DNA of 64,000 nucleotides, taken from contig NW_020194684.1 in NCBI RefSeq assembly GCF_002865645.1, positions 2,309,241 through 2,373,240 of the forward strand. Reading direction: 5' to 3'. A program made the position numbers and the translations under genes. The stretch comes from Hyaloscypha bicolor E (lineage: Eukaryota; Ascomycota; Leotiomycetes; Helotiales; Hyaloscyphaceae). This document shows positions 12,002 to 26,100 of this stretch, one piece after another (position 1 is the first letter of the stretch; every line of letters starts with the position of its first letter). The notes beneath the pieces are model-generated. The model saw only the letters and a list, made by a program, of their open reading frames with translations, had not been told where the DNA came from and did not search any database.

Positions 12002-13850
12002 TAGAATAAATTATATAAGCTAGTAGCTATTAATAGAGAGAACTATATACTAGCTTTACTATATAATAATACTACCTTTTACTTAACCTCTATAAAACTC
12101 TTTTATATAGGGAATATTAAGGTTATTATTAATAGTTCCGAACTTGAATCTATTTCCAAATTTTATAATAATACTAAAGATAATATAGGTATAATTCCTT
12201 TTATTATTCCTGCTATTTTACTAAAGTATAATAGAGAATATCTCTATAAGAACCCGGATATCATAGTATTCCTATAGAATAATAACTTATATAAGAATTC
12301 CTATTAAATTAAAATTACTAGCTTTCTAGAAAAGGATATATTTAAGGTTACTTCTAGATTTCAGATACTAAAGGAAATATATATCTTTAATTCCCGGTTT
12401 ATTAATAAGATTAAGAATAAGAGTATAGAGAAAGAGTTTAAGAAGTTAAAACTAGTTATTTAAGCTTATAATAATAGTAAGAAATATATAGTATTAATAT
12501 AATTACTTATTATTTAATATATTAGCCAGAGAATTATTTTTAGTATTATTACTATAATAATAGATATTATAGAACTATATTTATATAATATCTTATAAGC
12601 TTATATCTAATTAATAATCTTATTTAATTATAATTTTTATATTAATTCATTTTAAGAACTTACTAGAAAGCTAAATCTAAATAATAATTTGGTTCTAAAA
12701 GTTATAAAGCTACTATATAATATACCGGAAGCCGGAAACTACTAGTTTAAGACTTATTATTCCTATTATATTAATAAGCTTTCTATAGAATAGTTAACTT
12801 ATAACTCTTGCCTTTTCTATAATAAGTAACTCTTCGGAATTATTAGTTTTTAAACTAATAATACCCTATTTATTAGAACTAATAATTTTATAAAAGTAAA
12901 GTAACTAAAACTTTATAAGGCTAAGTTCTTAGCTAAAGAATATAAATACTTTATTTCTAATTATAATCTCAAGTTTAATAGAGGTATTATTTATATAAAT
13001 ACTACTAGAATTACTCTTATATAGAAATACTAATATAAAAACCTCTAAACTATTTCTATAAAAAATACTATTATTATAAGTAATAGGAATACTATTTACT
13101 AAGATCTCTTTATTAAGAACTAATATATTACCTAATATACTAGAGGAGTATATATTATATTAGTCTATTAACTAGAAGCTTTATATAACCTATTAATTAC
13201 TATTTAAGCTATTAAACTCTCGGAAACTAATATAAAGGCATTTAATAAATATATTTAATAGTAAATTAAGAATATTACTAGAGAACTAAGATTTGTAAAG
13301 CTAGTAAAGAAATCCTTATACTTAATCATTTTTACTAATATTTTATTTATAAATAATAGAGATCTCTTTTCCTAAATCGGATATATTCTAGTTCTAGTAA
13401 ACGAAACTAGATATATTAATATTATTTACTAGTTCTCTACTAAATATAAGAGAATTACTAGAAGTATTCTAGTTTCGGAATTCTATAGTATAGTTTATAG
13501 CTTTAATATAGGCGCTTTAATTAAATCTATAATTAATAAAGTACTAGAAATAGAATTACTATTAGTAGTTTATATAAATTCGAAGTTATTATATAAATAC
13601 CTCGTTAAATTAGAAACTATTTAAGAAAAGTATCTAATAATTAATATAATATATCTTTACTAGATATATAAATAATAAGAGATTATAGAAGTTAAATAGA
13701 TTAAGAAAGAATTAAATTCTGCTAATTCTATAATAAAATCGAAACTAATAAATACCCTCGAGTATCTAATTAATATAAATACTATATAATTAAATATAGA
13801 GGAATAAATTAAATATAAATAGAGTAGAAAATAGATATATAGAATAAGAG
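12002..13850 (+). pseudogene. pol: copia integrase end, reverse transcriptase and RNase H, element D
   Basis: Continuation of D after gypsy B. RT begins near 12395 (SRFINKIKNK...EFKKLKLVI.AYNN, family form SRFVDEVKN...RLVVQAYND). Further RT blocks lie near 12540 (SQRIIFSI) and 12725 (IPEAGNY.F, family VPEAGNHWF). RNase H runs about 13380-13800: ITRSILVSEFYS near 13450, LVVYINSKLLYKYLVKL near 13570 with Asp to Asn, and a terminal IEVK.IKKELNSANSIIKS block near 13690. RT following integrase identifies Ty1/copia. Stops are TAA/TAG at Gln/Trp. Confidence 0.87.
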
Positions 13851-13868
13851 GATATTATAAGAGGAAAA

Positions 13869-13904
13869 GTTATATATAAAAGGCTATAGCCTTTAATATA
13901 TAAC
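13869..13904. repeat. 36-bp near-palindrome, copy in element D
   Basis: The best-preserved copy: left arm GTTATATATAAAAGGCTA, right arm TAGCCTTTAATATATAAC. The arms are inverted repeats with one mismatched position. It lies just after the copia RNase H, in a different superfamily from elements A, B and C. Confidence 0.8.
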
Positions 13905-14480
13905 TAAAACCTCGGAAATAATATAGATATATAAAGTATTTGGGAATCTGGTACTAGGCCGGATTAGGGAATTTATATATAATTAGAAAGAAATACTATT
14001 TTTCGCGTTTTTTAGAGAGTTTCTAGTATTAGTATAGCTATTTCTTTGAGAGTTATATATATAATTACGAGATATAGAATACGAAATATAAATAATAGAA
14101 TATAGGTAATAAGATATAGGTAATAGAATATAGGATATAGGATATAGTTATATAACCTCGTATCCTATTAGTAACTCGACTAGTAGACTAGATCTCTTTA
14201 GGCTTAGTAAATTTAGGAATTATATATTAATATTATAATATTATAATTCCTATTTCTAAAATAATAACTTTACTAATTATATATAAATAATACTTTTATA
14301 CCTATATAATAGTATTATATATTACTAGTAAACTAATAGAAACTTTATAATTAATTATAGAAGAGATTATTAAGATTAATATAATTAAAAATAAATATAT
14401 ACTAGTATTAGATTTAAATCTATTACTTATAAAAGTTTTTAAAATACTATAATTTTAGAGAAATAATATTTCTATATTTT
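13905..14480. other. AT-rich spacer with short degenerate tandem repeat
   Basis: No coding frame recognised. At about 14070-14150 there are repeated 12-15-bp units of the type GAATATAGGTAATA and GGATATA. The block may include the degraded 3' LTR of copia D, but no second LTR copy could be paired with it. Confidence 0.4.
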
Positions 14481-16496
14481 TAAAATAATATATAAATATA
14501 TATAAAAACTATTATATTTCAAATAATACTAAAAGAAAAATAATTATTTATTATATCTCTCTTATTTATAAGAATTAAATTAAGGCTATATTAAAATATT
14601 ATACTAATAATTCAGGAAATTATTAGAAAACCAAGTTTTTTAAGGCCTTACTAAAAGAAATCCGAGAATATAACTAGAAAATACTTAAAATTAGTTATAA
14701 CTTTCTTAATTAGATTATTATATAAGCCTAGAATAGAAAAATCTTATCTAAATCTTATATTAATATATTTAATAAAATATTAAAGAAATTACTAAAAAGA
14801 AAAAAAAGAAAAAAAATTACTTAATATTAAGAATTTATAAAAGAATTATTTATTTTAATAAAAGATTATATTCTTAAGAATATAAACTTTAAGTTTATAA
14901 ATATTTCTATTTATAAATATAATAAGATATATAAAAAAAAAATTCTATTAATATAAAAAGAAAAAATACTATTTTAATATTACTAATAATCTAGATATAT
15001 CTAGACTTAGATAAGAATACTTAAATATAGTAATTTATAATATAATTTCCAAACCAGAAAATAATTATTCTTTATTAGTTTCTCCTATTATATTTCCTAA
15101 AGCTATTATAGATATAAGTAAGAAAAAAAATCTAGCCTATAACTAATTATATAAAACCTACTAAAAGTAATAAACCTAAAAGAAATAATATTAACTAGCT
15201 AGTAAAAAGTTTAGAAAAACTATTTATTACTATTATAACTCAAGAAAACCTATAAAAATAACTTAATATAATTACTATTATAATTCGGGAAAATATTTAT
15301 AGTCTATTTATATAGCTTAGCTAACTATAATAAGTATAATAATATTAATAACTTAGTATATTTTAGGAAAAATATATTAGAAATTATAATAAAGATTATA
15401 AAGAATACTATAATAGCTATAATAATTAAGCTAGAATAGGTAAAGAATCTAGATAATTATATTCTAAAGAAAATTAGTCTCAAGTATAATTAGAAAATAC
15501 TACTTAAATTAATATAGCCTATAATATAAATCTAGAATCGAGAAAACGAATTTATTATAAATATTATAATAGAAATAAGAATAATAATATTAATTCAGAA
15601 TATATTTATATTTTTTAGTTCTATTACTTATTAATAAAAAAGCTTATAAACTATAGATATATTTACTAATTTAATAGAAAATAATATAAAGAACTATTTA
15701 AGCCTAAATAAGAAAGTATTTTCTTTTTCTTTACTAATAAATACTAGTAATTTAATTAAATTATTTTCTTTAATTATAATTTAAATACTTAATTCAAAAA
15801 TATCTAGAGATTAATAAGAAATATCTAGTTTATAAAGCAAGAAAGAAAAAAGAAAACTAGCTAATTAGAATCTATATATAAAAGTAAATAAGTTATATTT
15901 AGGAAATCTAAATAACTGCTTTATTTTAGAGAAAATTATATTAGAATTACTAATATTTCGGGTTCTAGAATTAATAAATAATACTAAGATTTAATTATAA
16001 ATAATATTTCTATTAATATTATAATAGGTTTCTTATTAAGAAAAAAAAAAAAAAGTAAAAATAGCTAAAAAGATTTTCTAAAAATAAGCTAGAATAAAAG
16101 AAAAGCTATTCTATATAAAAGGCTAGAAAAATACTACTTTAAAAAATAATAAATAAGAGAATAGTCTAGCTAAGAATATAAATATTAATACTTCTGGAAA
16201 TAAATAAAATAAATTAGAAATCTAATATATTCTTAATTATAATAAGTATAAGACTTCTAAAATTAATAATATTTTAATAAGATTACTAAAGAAAGTAATT
16301 ATTCTATTTCTAAAAACTCAAAAGAAATAATAATACTTATTAATACCTTAAAAATACTAGATCTAGCTATTATATTTTAGAACTAATAAATTAAGGATAA
16401 TACTTCTTATTTTATTATTTTATAAATAAGAAATACTATTATATTAAATATAATTAAATATACTAGGAAATCTATAAAGCTAGTAATTATAGCTTA
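14480..16496 (+). pseudogene. degraded gag/pol upstream region of element F
   Basis: Low-complexity, almost fully RIP-converted sequence. A frame from about 15540 to 16490 is open apart from TAA/TAG; it contains a stretch rich in Tyr at probable former Cys/His positions (RIYYKYYNRNK...) and a basic segment. It ends where gypsy C begins, and a gypsy-type RT starts about 300 bp after C ends, so I read this as the 5' part of one element (F) split by C. The family of this half is not recognisable by itself. Confidence 0.4.
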
Positions 16497-16714
16497 TATT
16501 ATAGTTCTGGTTTTTATATTCTAGTTACCTAATAGCTAGTATGGGAATGCATATAGAGATATTTAGGATACTAGGCCTTTTAGGGGCTAGCTTACTATAG
16601 GTATACTTAAGCTTATAGCTTCTTATATTCTAGTTTTCCCTCTTTAGCTTTAAATCGTCTTTATAAGAGACCTTCTATCTTGCTTTCCAAGCCCTAAATA
16701 CTATACCCGTAATA
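16497..16714 (+). repeat. 5' LTR of gypsy element C (divergent)
   Basis: 218 bp, starting TATTATAGTTC and ending CCCGTAATA. The second half matches the B-family LTR (GATATTTAGGATACTAG, CTTTAAATCGTCTTTATAAG). The first 80 bp differ strongly from the other three LTRs and lack the CCAGATGCC and GGCCGCC blocks. The start is placed by the shared terminal motif only. Confidence 0.65.
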
Positions 16715-16759
16715 GTATTTAAAGCTTACTTCCTTTAATCCTATAGAGAATTTCAAATA

Positions 16760-18520
16760 AACTAATTTAGAACTATTAGTAATATAGGTATTATTAAGAT
16801 AACGAAATCTCAGAAATATAAGTAATAGACTCTAGAATAATAAAAGCAAAAAGTTTTAGAACTTTTAGAGAAATTAGGTATTTATATCTTTATAAATATA
16901 TACTAGTAATATATTAGAAATCTCTTCCGAAAACCCGAAAATTAAAGAACTTTAAATAAAGGCTATTCTTTAATTAAGTTCTAGAGTAATAAGTACTTAT
17001 AGGCTAGTAATCTAACTACTATTCTCAAGCCCTATCCTATAATCTTATAGGCCCTATATATATACTAGTAATAAAATTACTAGAGAGAATATAATAGAGG
17101 AAAAGTATAATAGATTAATTTCCTAGAATACTATATAACTAGGAACTATATTAACTTCTGCTAAGGCTTCCGGTAAAGCTCTTACTAGTTCAGGTTATTC
17201 TATTAGCGGCCCTTCCCGAACTAAATATCCTATTAATATTTCTAGAGAATTTATAAATAAGTTTATAGAAATAGAACCCTCTGCTTTTATTATAAAGCTT
17301 CTAGAGACTAAAGACCATATTATTACTAGAGAGTTATATAAATAGGCTAAGAAACCTAATACTTTACTTTCAGATATTAATATTATTATAAAGAGCTATT
17401 AGGAAAATATCTAAAGAGCTATTTTATATAAAAATACCTATAATTATAATAAAGCTATTCTTAAGAATACTAAGCTCTATAATACTAAGCTTAAGAATAA
17501 TATTAAATACTATATAGCTATAGTAAATCGGCTTATAGTAGCTTTAACTACTTTTACTTTGCCTGCTCTAGCTATTCTAAATCTTTCTTAAAAGAATTCC
17601 GAACTATTTCTCGCTTATTTCTATCTAGGATTTCCTATATCTTATATTTCCTTTAGAAATACTAGAGTTACTAAGCTCCTAGATCTAACTCTTTTTACTA
17701 GAGATTATACTATCTTTAATAACTAGCTAGTTTAGATTAAAAACAAGCTATAAGGAAATACTAATTTATATTTCTTAGAAAATCTCAAGATTATTTATAT
17801 TTCTAGTAAACTTACTAGTAATACTCTTGCCTTAACTAATTCTTATATAAATAAAGATAGTCCGAATTAGTACTATTAGCTCTCAGAGCTCTACTTTTAC
17901 CTAAAGAAGCTATATTCTAATCCTAATAAGATATAGAATATTTACTATAACTTTAGTAAGCTTTAAATATATTCTAGTTAAGTATTTTAGAAGTTCTATA
18001 CTTTCTTCTTATAATTATCTATAGAAAGTAATATTAGTTTCTAAAATATTAAATATAAACTAAATAAGAAGCTCTTACTAAAGCTCTAGAAATTAGTATA
18101 TATATACTATAATAATTCTTCTATTAATATTACTTGTTTTACTTAGTACTATATTGCTAATAATTAATAGATTAAGGCTATATATAAGAAGACTAAGAAA
18201 TATAAAAAGGTAAGAACTATCCTAGCTAAGTTTACTTCTAATACTATATTCTTATATATTTCTAAGAAGTATATTCCTAAGAAAGAGCCTAAAAAGCCTA
18301 TATTAATTACTTTTATTAAGTATATACTTCCTTATAAATATAAATAATATCCTATAAAGACCGAGGATCTCTTAACTATTAAATATTATAACTATAACGA
18401 GTTCGGCTATTATATTAGATATTATCCGGTTTTATATAATAAGGAAACTAAAATAGCTTTTTCTAGAATTAAGCCAGACTTAGTTCCTATTTTACTAGAA
18501 TATATTATTTTAGTAAAATA
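16760..18520 (+). pseudogene. gag: gypsy gag remnant, element C
   Basis: Collinear with the B gag. The zinc knuckle at 18384-18425 again has every Cys and His replaced by Tyr with C-x2-C-x4-H-x4-C spacing intact (YYNYNEFGYYIRYY). There are many TAA/TAG codons. Confidence 0.72.
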
Positions 18521-18589
18521 TTTAGAGAAATTAAGCTCTAATTCTAGTATAAAACCGGGAAATAAATATCTCTAAAGAAAGTCTTTATT

Positions 18590-21500
18590 TTAGAAGCTTA
18601 TAATATAAATTTAGTAGAGATTAACTTGATTTATCTAATAAGAGGAAATACTCTTATAATATCCTATATTATTAGTATAAATAAATTAGAAATTAAGTCT
18701 TTTCTCTTATTAATATTAGAGCTAATAGTTATACTTTTATTAATATAAAGCTTATTTAGCTTATAAAGTAATTCTTAGAAATAGAACTATAACTCTTTCC
18801 CTTATTATATATTATATATAGTTTTAATAAAAAGCTAGCTAAGTTTGCTAAGAAATATATAGAAGTATTACTTTTAATTAATAAATAAAGTATTAATATA
18901 CCTATAATTATCCTAAATCTTAGAGATTATAATATTATTCTTAGTAGAAAATAGATAATATATATTAATATTCTAGTTAACTATAAAAGATATAAGCTTA
19001 TATAGCCAAAAAATAAGCCTAAATTTATATAATTTAATTATATTATTAGTATTTTATAGTAATAGCTAGAGAAGTAACCTAATAAAAAGTATTAAAAGAA
19101 TACTAATTAACGAGATTTTATTATAAGCTATTTCTGGAAACTTTCTATTCTAAAGTAGTTTTTCTTTTTTTAGACTAATTAGAGGAAATTATATAAGACT
19201 ATAGAAAAGAAGCTTCTATAGCCTAATTAAAATATAATACCTAAGTAAAAGCCAAAGAAATAAAAAAAGGTTTTTAATAAAAAGCAAATATTAGATCTAG
19301 CTATTCTTATTTTTATAATATTTAATTATATAACTAAAAGAAAAGATAATATTATTAGTTAAATCTCTATTTATAAGATTAATAAAGAGCTTAAAGCTCG
19401 GAAAAAAGAAGCTATCTCTAGCCTAGAGAATTAATAACCGGAAGAAATAAAGCTTTAGTAGCTATAAAAGATATTATTTCCGGAACTTAAGAAATATACT
19501 TCTATTTTCTCTAAAAAGAAATCTAATATTCTTTTTTTTTATAGATTATATAATTATAAGATTTAGATTAAAGGCCTAAAGAAAACCGAGAATATTAGAT
19601 ATTAATTCCTCTAGTAATAGTCTATTTAAGAGCTTCTAGAAATTAAGTATTTTTTAGAAAATAATCTAGCTAAGGGCTTTATTAAAACTAGTTAGGCTCT
19701 CTTTATTTTACTAATTCTTTTTATAAAGAAAGCAAATAAAGGTTTATATTTCTATATTAATTTCTGCTATCTGAATAATATTATTCAGAAGAATTAATAT
19801 CCTTTTTCCCTTATTAATAAGACTTTAAATTAATTATCTAAGGCTAAAATCTATACTAAATTAGATATTTACTAAGCTTTCTATTATATAGCTATAGACC
19901 CGGACTTTTAGGAGCTAATAATATTCTATACTTATTATAAAATATATAAATATAATATTCTCTAGAAAGGCCTTATAAATGGCCCGGCTATATATTAATA
20001 CTATATAAATAATATATTTTTCGAATATCTAGATAACTTTTATATAATATATTTTAATAATATTCTTATTTATTTAAAGAATCTAGTAGAATATAAATAG
20101 TATATATAAAAAGTACTAGATTACTTATATTTTACTAGCCTCTAAATAAATATTAAGAAATCGGAATTTAAAGTTATATATATAAAATATTTAGGCTTTA
20201 TTATCTTTATATCTAGTATTAAAATAAATTCTAATAAAGTTAAAGTAATATATAACTAGTAATTCCTAAAAATAATTAAGAGTATATAATTCTTTTTTAG
20301 CTTCTATAACTTTTATAAATACTTTATTAGAGAATACGGACGGATTACTAGATCTTTTATCTTACTTATAAAAAAGAGTATTTCCTTTAAATAATTCAAA
20401 TAATACCAAGAGGCTTTTATTTACCTAAAAAAAGCTATAATTTCTATTCTAATTTTATAATACTATAACCCAGATCTGCCTATAATAATAGAAATAAATA
20501 TATCTAAAAAAGTAATTACTAGCCTACTTTCTTAATAAGACCCAGAAATAGGCCTTTAATATCTTATAGCTTATTTTTCTAAAACTATATTTCTGGTAAA
20601 GCTTAATTATAATATATATAATAAGGAAATACTTATTATAGTTTAAGTATTAAAGAAATAGAGAGCTAAACTAGAAGGCCATTAGGATACTTCTTTTAAA
20701 ATCTATTCTAATTACTATATCTTAAAGTATTTTATAATTACTAAAAAGCTCTTTTCTTAATAAGCTAGATAGGCTAAGCTTTTATTCTATTATTATTTTA
20801 AGCTTATATATTATTCTAGAAAATTAAATAAATAAGTAAATACTTTATTATAAAAATAAAATAAAATAGATATTTAGGGCCAGATTGAGGAAAAGCTATA
20901 AACTTAAGTATTTCTTCCTAAAAATAAGATTAATTCGGAAATTATCTATAACTTATAGCTTATAGTAATATTTTATAAAGTTAGCTTATATAATCCGGAA
21001 TTCGGCTCTAAAAACCAAATATATACTAAAGACTTTCTAAAGAAAAATATCCCTATTAGAGATATAATTTCCCTAGAAAAAGATATTTTCTTAGAAGCTT
21101 TACTAGTAAACTTTACTATAATAGTTCCTATAGAAGTATTATTAGAGGCTCCCGCCAAATATAGTAGTTTATAACTTATAAATAAGATCCTATAGAATAA
21201 TTATATATTATTAGATCTAGAAGAGTTATATATAATAGCCTAAGCCAAAAGTAATATCTGGATATTATAAGACGGCCTTCTTTTATACTATAGAAAACTC
21301 TATATTATAGAGAACGAAATAATCTCTAGACTATTTTTATAGATTATTTTAATTTATAAAATATATAATAAATTCTTTTTTAAATATTCTAGATATATAA
21401 AGCTTTATTAGCTATTAAAGAAGTAATATTACTAGTTATTTACAGGTAAGGATATTAATTAATACTATAGTAATTACTATATTTATAGGAGATTATATAT

Positions 21501-22620
21501 ATCTAGAAATAAGAAATCTAATTTGCTTTATTTCTTTCTAGTTTCTAATTACTTCTAGTAATATATTACTATAGATTTTAAGAGCTATCTAGAAAGTAAA
21601 TCGGGCTATAATATAATTACTATATTTATAGATTACTTATCTAAGTATCTAATTATAATTCTTATATAAGATATAATTATAGCCAAGTAGCTAGTACCTC
21701 TATTTTTACTTTATATAGTATATTAAGTAGGTATTTCAGAAATAATTATATTAGATTAGGAACCCTAATTTATATCCGATTTTTAAAGCGAATTTTATAT
21801 AAGAATTAGTATAAAGCTTAAGCTTTCTATAGCTAATTATCCCTAAATAAATAAATAAATAGAGATTATTAATTAGTACTTTAATTAGAGATTATGCCCG
21901 TATATTAACTACTATTAGAATAACTGAAATAAATAGGTTACTATAATTAATTATTAATAAGTTTTTTTTTAGTATAAAACTATTAGCTAGTCTCTATTTA
22001 TAACTAAAAAGAACTATAAGCCTTGTATTTTTCTGAACTAGAACTTCTTTATTAAAGCTAACTTACCTAAAAAGAAGCTAAATAGAAATAAAGCTAAAAT
22101 ATTAGTAAATTAATTATATAAATTATAGTAATTTGCCCAAGGCTATATAAAGCAAGTATAGAAATAATATATAATATAAGCTAATAAATACCGCTATTTA
22201 ATTAATTTTAAAATAGAGAATAAAGTATAAGTTATTATAAAGTACTAGAAATCTAATTATCTAAGCCAGAAGCTAGAGAACTAAATAGAGGGCCTATTTA
22301 AGATTCTAGAATAGTATAGCTACTTGTTTTTCCTAAAACTACCGGAAACTATAAAAATATATTTAGTTTTCTATATAGAGAAACTATAAAAAGATTTCCA
22401 GAATTCTTTACTAAGTTAAGTAAATCCGGAACCGCCCCTATTAATACTAGAAAATAGTAAATAAGAATATAATATTAAATAAGTTATTATAGTTAAGCTA
22501 GTAAGAAATAAGCTAAAGTATAGAATCTAGTAAGTTAGTTAGAATAAAGATTTAGTATAGTATCTAGCTTTAGTACTAAGTAATAGCCCCCTAGTTTTAT
22601 AAAGTTTCTATAATAATAAT
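18590..22620 (+). pseudogene. pol: gypsy pol remnant, element C
   Basis: Collinear with B pol. The RT box reads Y-F-N-N at 20050-20061. An RNase H block with an Asp-to-Asn change in the TD motif lies near 20490. The integrase runs about 21360-21880. A chromodomain-like segment lies near 22500-22580. It carries more substitutions than B and has no intact frame. Confidence 0.83.
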
Positions 22621-22722
22621 ATTAATATACTAGGACTTCTATAAAACCTATAATACTAGCTAGACTATATAAAAAATAATACTTATTTAGAATTATATAG
22701 AAATAATAATAAACTCTTCTAG

Positions 22723-22758
22723 ATTATATAGTAAAGATACTAGCCTTTTATATATAAT
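22723..22758. repeat. 36-bp near-palindrome, copy in element C
   Basis: Left arm ATTATATAGTAAAG, right arm TAGCCTTTTATATATAAT; 36 bp. The outer G and C have been changed to A and T, as RIP would do. Same position relative to the 3' LTR as in B. Confidence 0.7.
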
Positions 22759-22869
22759 ATCTATATCCAAGATACTAGTTTTATTTTAAGAAAAAGTATA
22801 GTACGAAATTAGATAGATTAATGGCTTTTATAAAGCTCGGGAATAAGCTTATTATAAAGAGGGAAGTAA

Positions 22870-23143
22870 TATTATAATTCCCAGATATCTAGTATCTGAA
22901 ATACCTTACTAAATACCAGATATCTTTTAAGTATATATAATATAGCCGCCTTATTAGGGAAATATACTTGAAATATACTAGAGATATTTAGAAGGCTAAG
23001 CCCTTTTGGGACTAGTATACTATAGGATATATATATTCTCTTATAACTTCCTATATTCTAGTTTTTCTTTCCTTAGCTTTAAATTATCTTTATAAGAGAC
23101 CTTTTATCTTACTTTCCAAGCCCTGAATACTATATTTGTAATA
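22870..23143 (+). repeat. 3' LTR of gypsy element C
   Basis: 274 bp, starting TATTATAATTCCCAG and ending TTTGTAATA. It matches the B LTRs throughout except for about 20 extra bp near 22903-22925 that look like a local duplication of the CCAGATATC motif. Confidence 0.85.
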
Positions 23144-26100
23144 CTTAAGAAAGATATATTAAAATACTAGATAAAAAAGTATTCTTTATATTTAACTAGA
23201 AAAAAGCTAAATAGGAAAGTTATAAACTTTAAAGATTAGATAAAAGAAATACTAGAGAAAATAGCTAAAGTATTTAAAGAAAAAAATAATAATTATAGTT
23301 TATTTCTAGTTATAGAAATATATAAAATAAAAAATAAAAAAGTTTAACTAGTAATACTAATAATAGAACTAGAGAAAATTAAGATTAATATTTAAATTAG
23401 TTTAAGAGATCTAAGGCTAGAAAATATCTATAAAAATATATTAGGAAATATAAAAATTACTTTTTACTAAGAATATTAGCTATTTTAAAAGATTTATAAC
23501 TTATTTTGGAATGTCTTAAATAATTAGATATTAGTAATTAGCTTTAGAAAAAGAAACTAGCTATATTTCGAGAATTAATAATTAATTAAAAATATATAAT
23601 TATATTTAATTAGAAAGAAATAGGAAAAGTTTATAAAAATATTAGTTTATCTATTCTAATTAAGACTATTAAATATAAGGCCTAGTAAGAGAAGAATTTC
23701 CTATATTCTAAAGCTCTAATACTAGTAGTAATAAAAATACTATTAGAATATTTAAATTATAAAGTTCTTAAAAAATATAATAGATCTTACTAAAATTTAT
23801 AGTTCTTAGTTATAAAGAAAATTACTAAAACTTATAGACTAATTAATACTACTATAAAAATGAATTTAGTAATTTTATAAAATACTAACTTATTCTTATT
23901 TACTAATAAGATCTCGGAAAAATTTACTAGATATATTTATATTTCTCTAATTAATTTCTTTTCCGAATATAATTAACTTATACTAGATACTTATAATAGA
24001 GATTTAATTATATTTATAATATCTCTAGAATTATATTTATAATATCTCTAGAATTATTAAAAATAACTATATTATCTCAGGAAGCTACTAATTCTATTAT
24101 ATAGTTTATATGAGTTATTATAACTATTCTAGAAAATCTATTTCCTAAAATTACTATATTATTTATTAATAATATTAGAGTTAAAAGACCTTATATAGAC
24201 TATAATAAGTAGCTTATTTTATCTGAAATTCGGCGTTTTATATTTAAATACCTTTAAAATCTAGATATAACCTTAAATAGAATTAAATAAGCTAGAGCTA
24301 GTATTAGAGAAAATTTATAATTCTATTATAATAATATAATTATTATTAGCTTTATTTATAGAATACTTAGAAGAAGTTCTTTAAGCTTAGGAATTACTAA
24401 GATTTTAAAATAAGAATATTATAATAATATAACTAAAAATAAGACATTTATTAGAATTATTATTTATTATTATATTTGAATTAAAAACTTTATAATTATT
24501 ACCAAATCTATTTACTATTTAATAAGAAAAGATATAATATAAGACTAGAATAATAAATAAGTATAAGCTATATAAATTCTTTAAAAAAAGCTTATTATTC
24601 TTCTAATACTTTATAAGTTATATTATAATTCATTAAAAAATTAGGAAATAATTATATTAATAATAGATACTAGTTCAAATAAATAAAGCAGAACTCTTAA
24701 TTAATATAATAATAAAAGAAAAAAGAAAATTATATAATAAAAGTCTAGAATCTAAAATAATACTAAATAAAAATATAATATTATTAAGAGAAAATACTAA
24801 GGGCTAGTAAAGTATTTATAAAAAATACAATTCTAGTTATATAAAGTTTATTTTATTCTTAAACTAGATACTAATATACTTATTATATAGCTAAGTAAAG
24901 CAGCTATAGATCTTTCTAGAGCTCTAGTTACTTACTAGCTAGTATAAATTTAATTATTTGATTTTAAAGTTAAGTATATTAAAAGAACTAAATATATTAT
25001 TATTAATAAATTATTAAGATACCTATAATAAGAAAATAATACCAAAAATAATAAGAATATTAATAAATAATTAGTAATAGAACTTAATACTATTAGAATA
25101 ATATCTATTAGACAAAAATTTTAGTTAAAAGAAATAATTCTAGTTTAGTTATATAATATTATTTTAAGAAATTAGATTCCTAAAACCTTTACTAGATATT
25201 TAGATAATAATATCTAGTTACTAGAGATTAATAATTAAAGCCTTACTATATCTAGAAACAAATTAGTAATATTAAAAAATAATAAAATCCAGAAGTTATA
25301 TAATAAAAACCATAGTCTTTTATATATAACCTCTAGTAAAATAATAAAAGATAATACTAACTCCTATATTTTACTTAATAACCCGACTATTTTATTATAT
25401 TCTTTAGATAATAGCTATTTTAAATAATACTAGAATATTATATAATATCTTATAATATTCTTTAGATTAGAAGAAATATCTAGAGCCGAATTTTAAAAAT
25501 TAAATAAAAAAGCTTTAAATTATAGTATAAGAAATTAATTACTATAAAGAATTATATCTAAAAGATATCTGCTTTTACTTATTATTAATAATTAAAAATA
25601 AAAGGAAATTATTATTAAAAAGCTATATAATAAGATTAAATATACTAGAAAAAAAAGTACTTTTTATTTAGTAACTAGCTACTATTACTAGGAAAATTAC
25701 TATAACTATATATAAAAGTATATTAATACCTATAAAGTTTATTAGTATAAGAATAAAATAAAATAAAAAAAAGCTATATTTCTTTTTTATTACCTTAGAA
25801 TTAATATAATTAAACTACTAGACTATAAAGAATATAACTCGCTAGTTATTACTAAAGACGACTTTTTAGAATAAGTTAAAGCTAGATTTTTAAAGAACCT
25901 AACTAGTAAAAAAATTACTAAATTTATTTAAGAAAAAATTATTTATAAATATAGTTTATTTAAATAGTTTAAAATAAATAGTAAATCGGAATTTAAAATA
26001 ATAATAATTTAAGAACTTAATAAGCTAGAAATTAATAAAATTATTATTTTGGCCTATAATTCTAAAGGAAATAATATAATTAAAAAAAATATTAACTAAT

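Larger units (their letters stand above)
3846..13904 (+). mobile_element. Ty1/copia element D, split by nested gypsy insertions
   Basis: Copia pol with order protease, integrase, RT, RNase H. The first piece is 3846-5349 and the second starts at 12002 after gypsy B. Copy E (33619-35677) matches it on both sides of both insertions, so D was once continuous. Its left part is interrupted by gypsy A. The 3' end is uncertain; coding similarity fades near 13850 and no LTR pair could be defined. Confidence 0.85.
16497..23143 (+). mobile_element. Ty3/gypsy chromovirus C, same family as B
   Basis: LTRs at 16497-16714 and 22870-23143 enclose a 6155-bp internal region collinear with B from end to end (the start GTATTTAAAGCTTACTTCC through the tract before the 3' LTR). 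It is more decayed than B. The flanks share CTTA (16493-16496 and 23144-23147) rather than a clean 5-bp duplication. Its two LTRs differ in length and sequence, unlike those of B. Confidence 0.85.
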
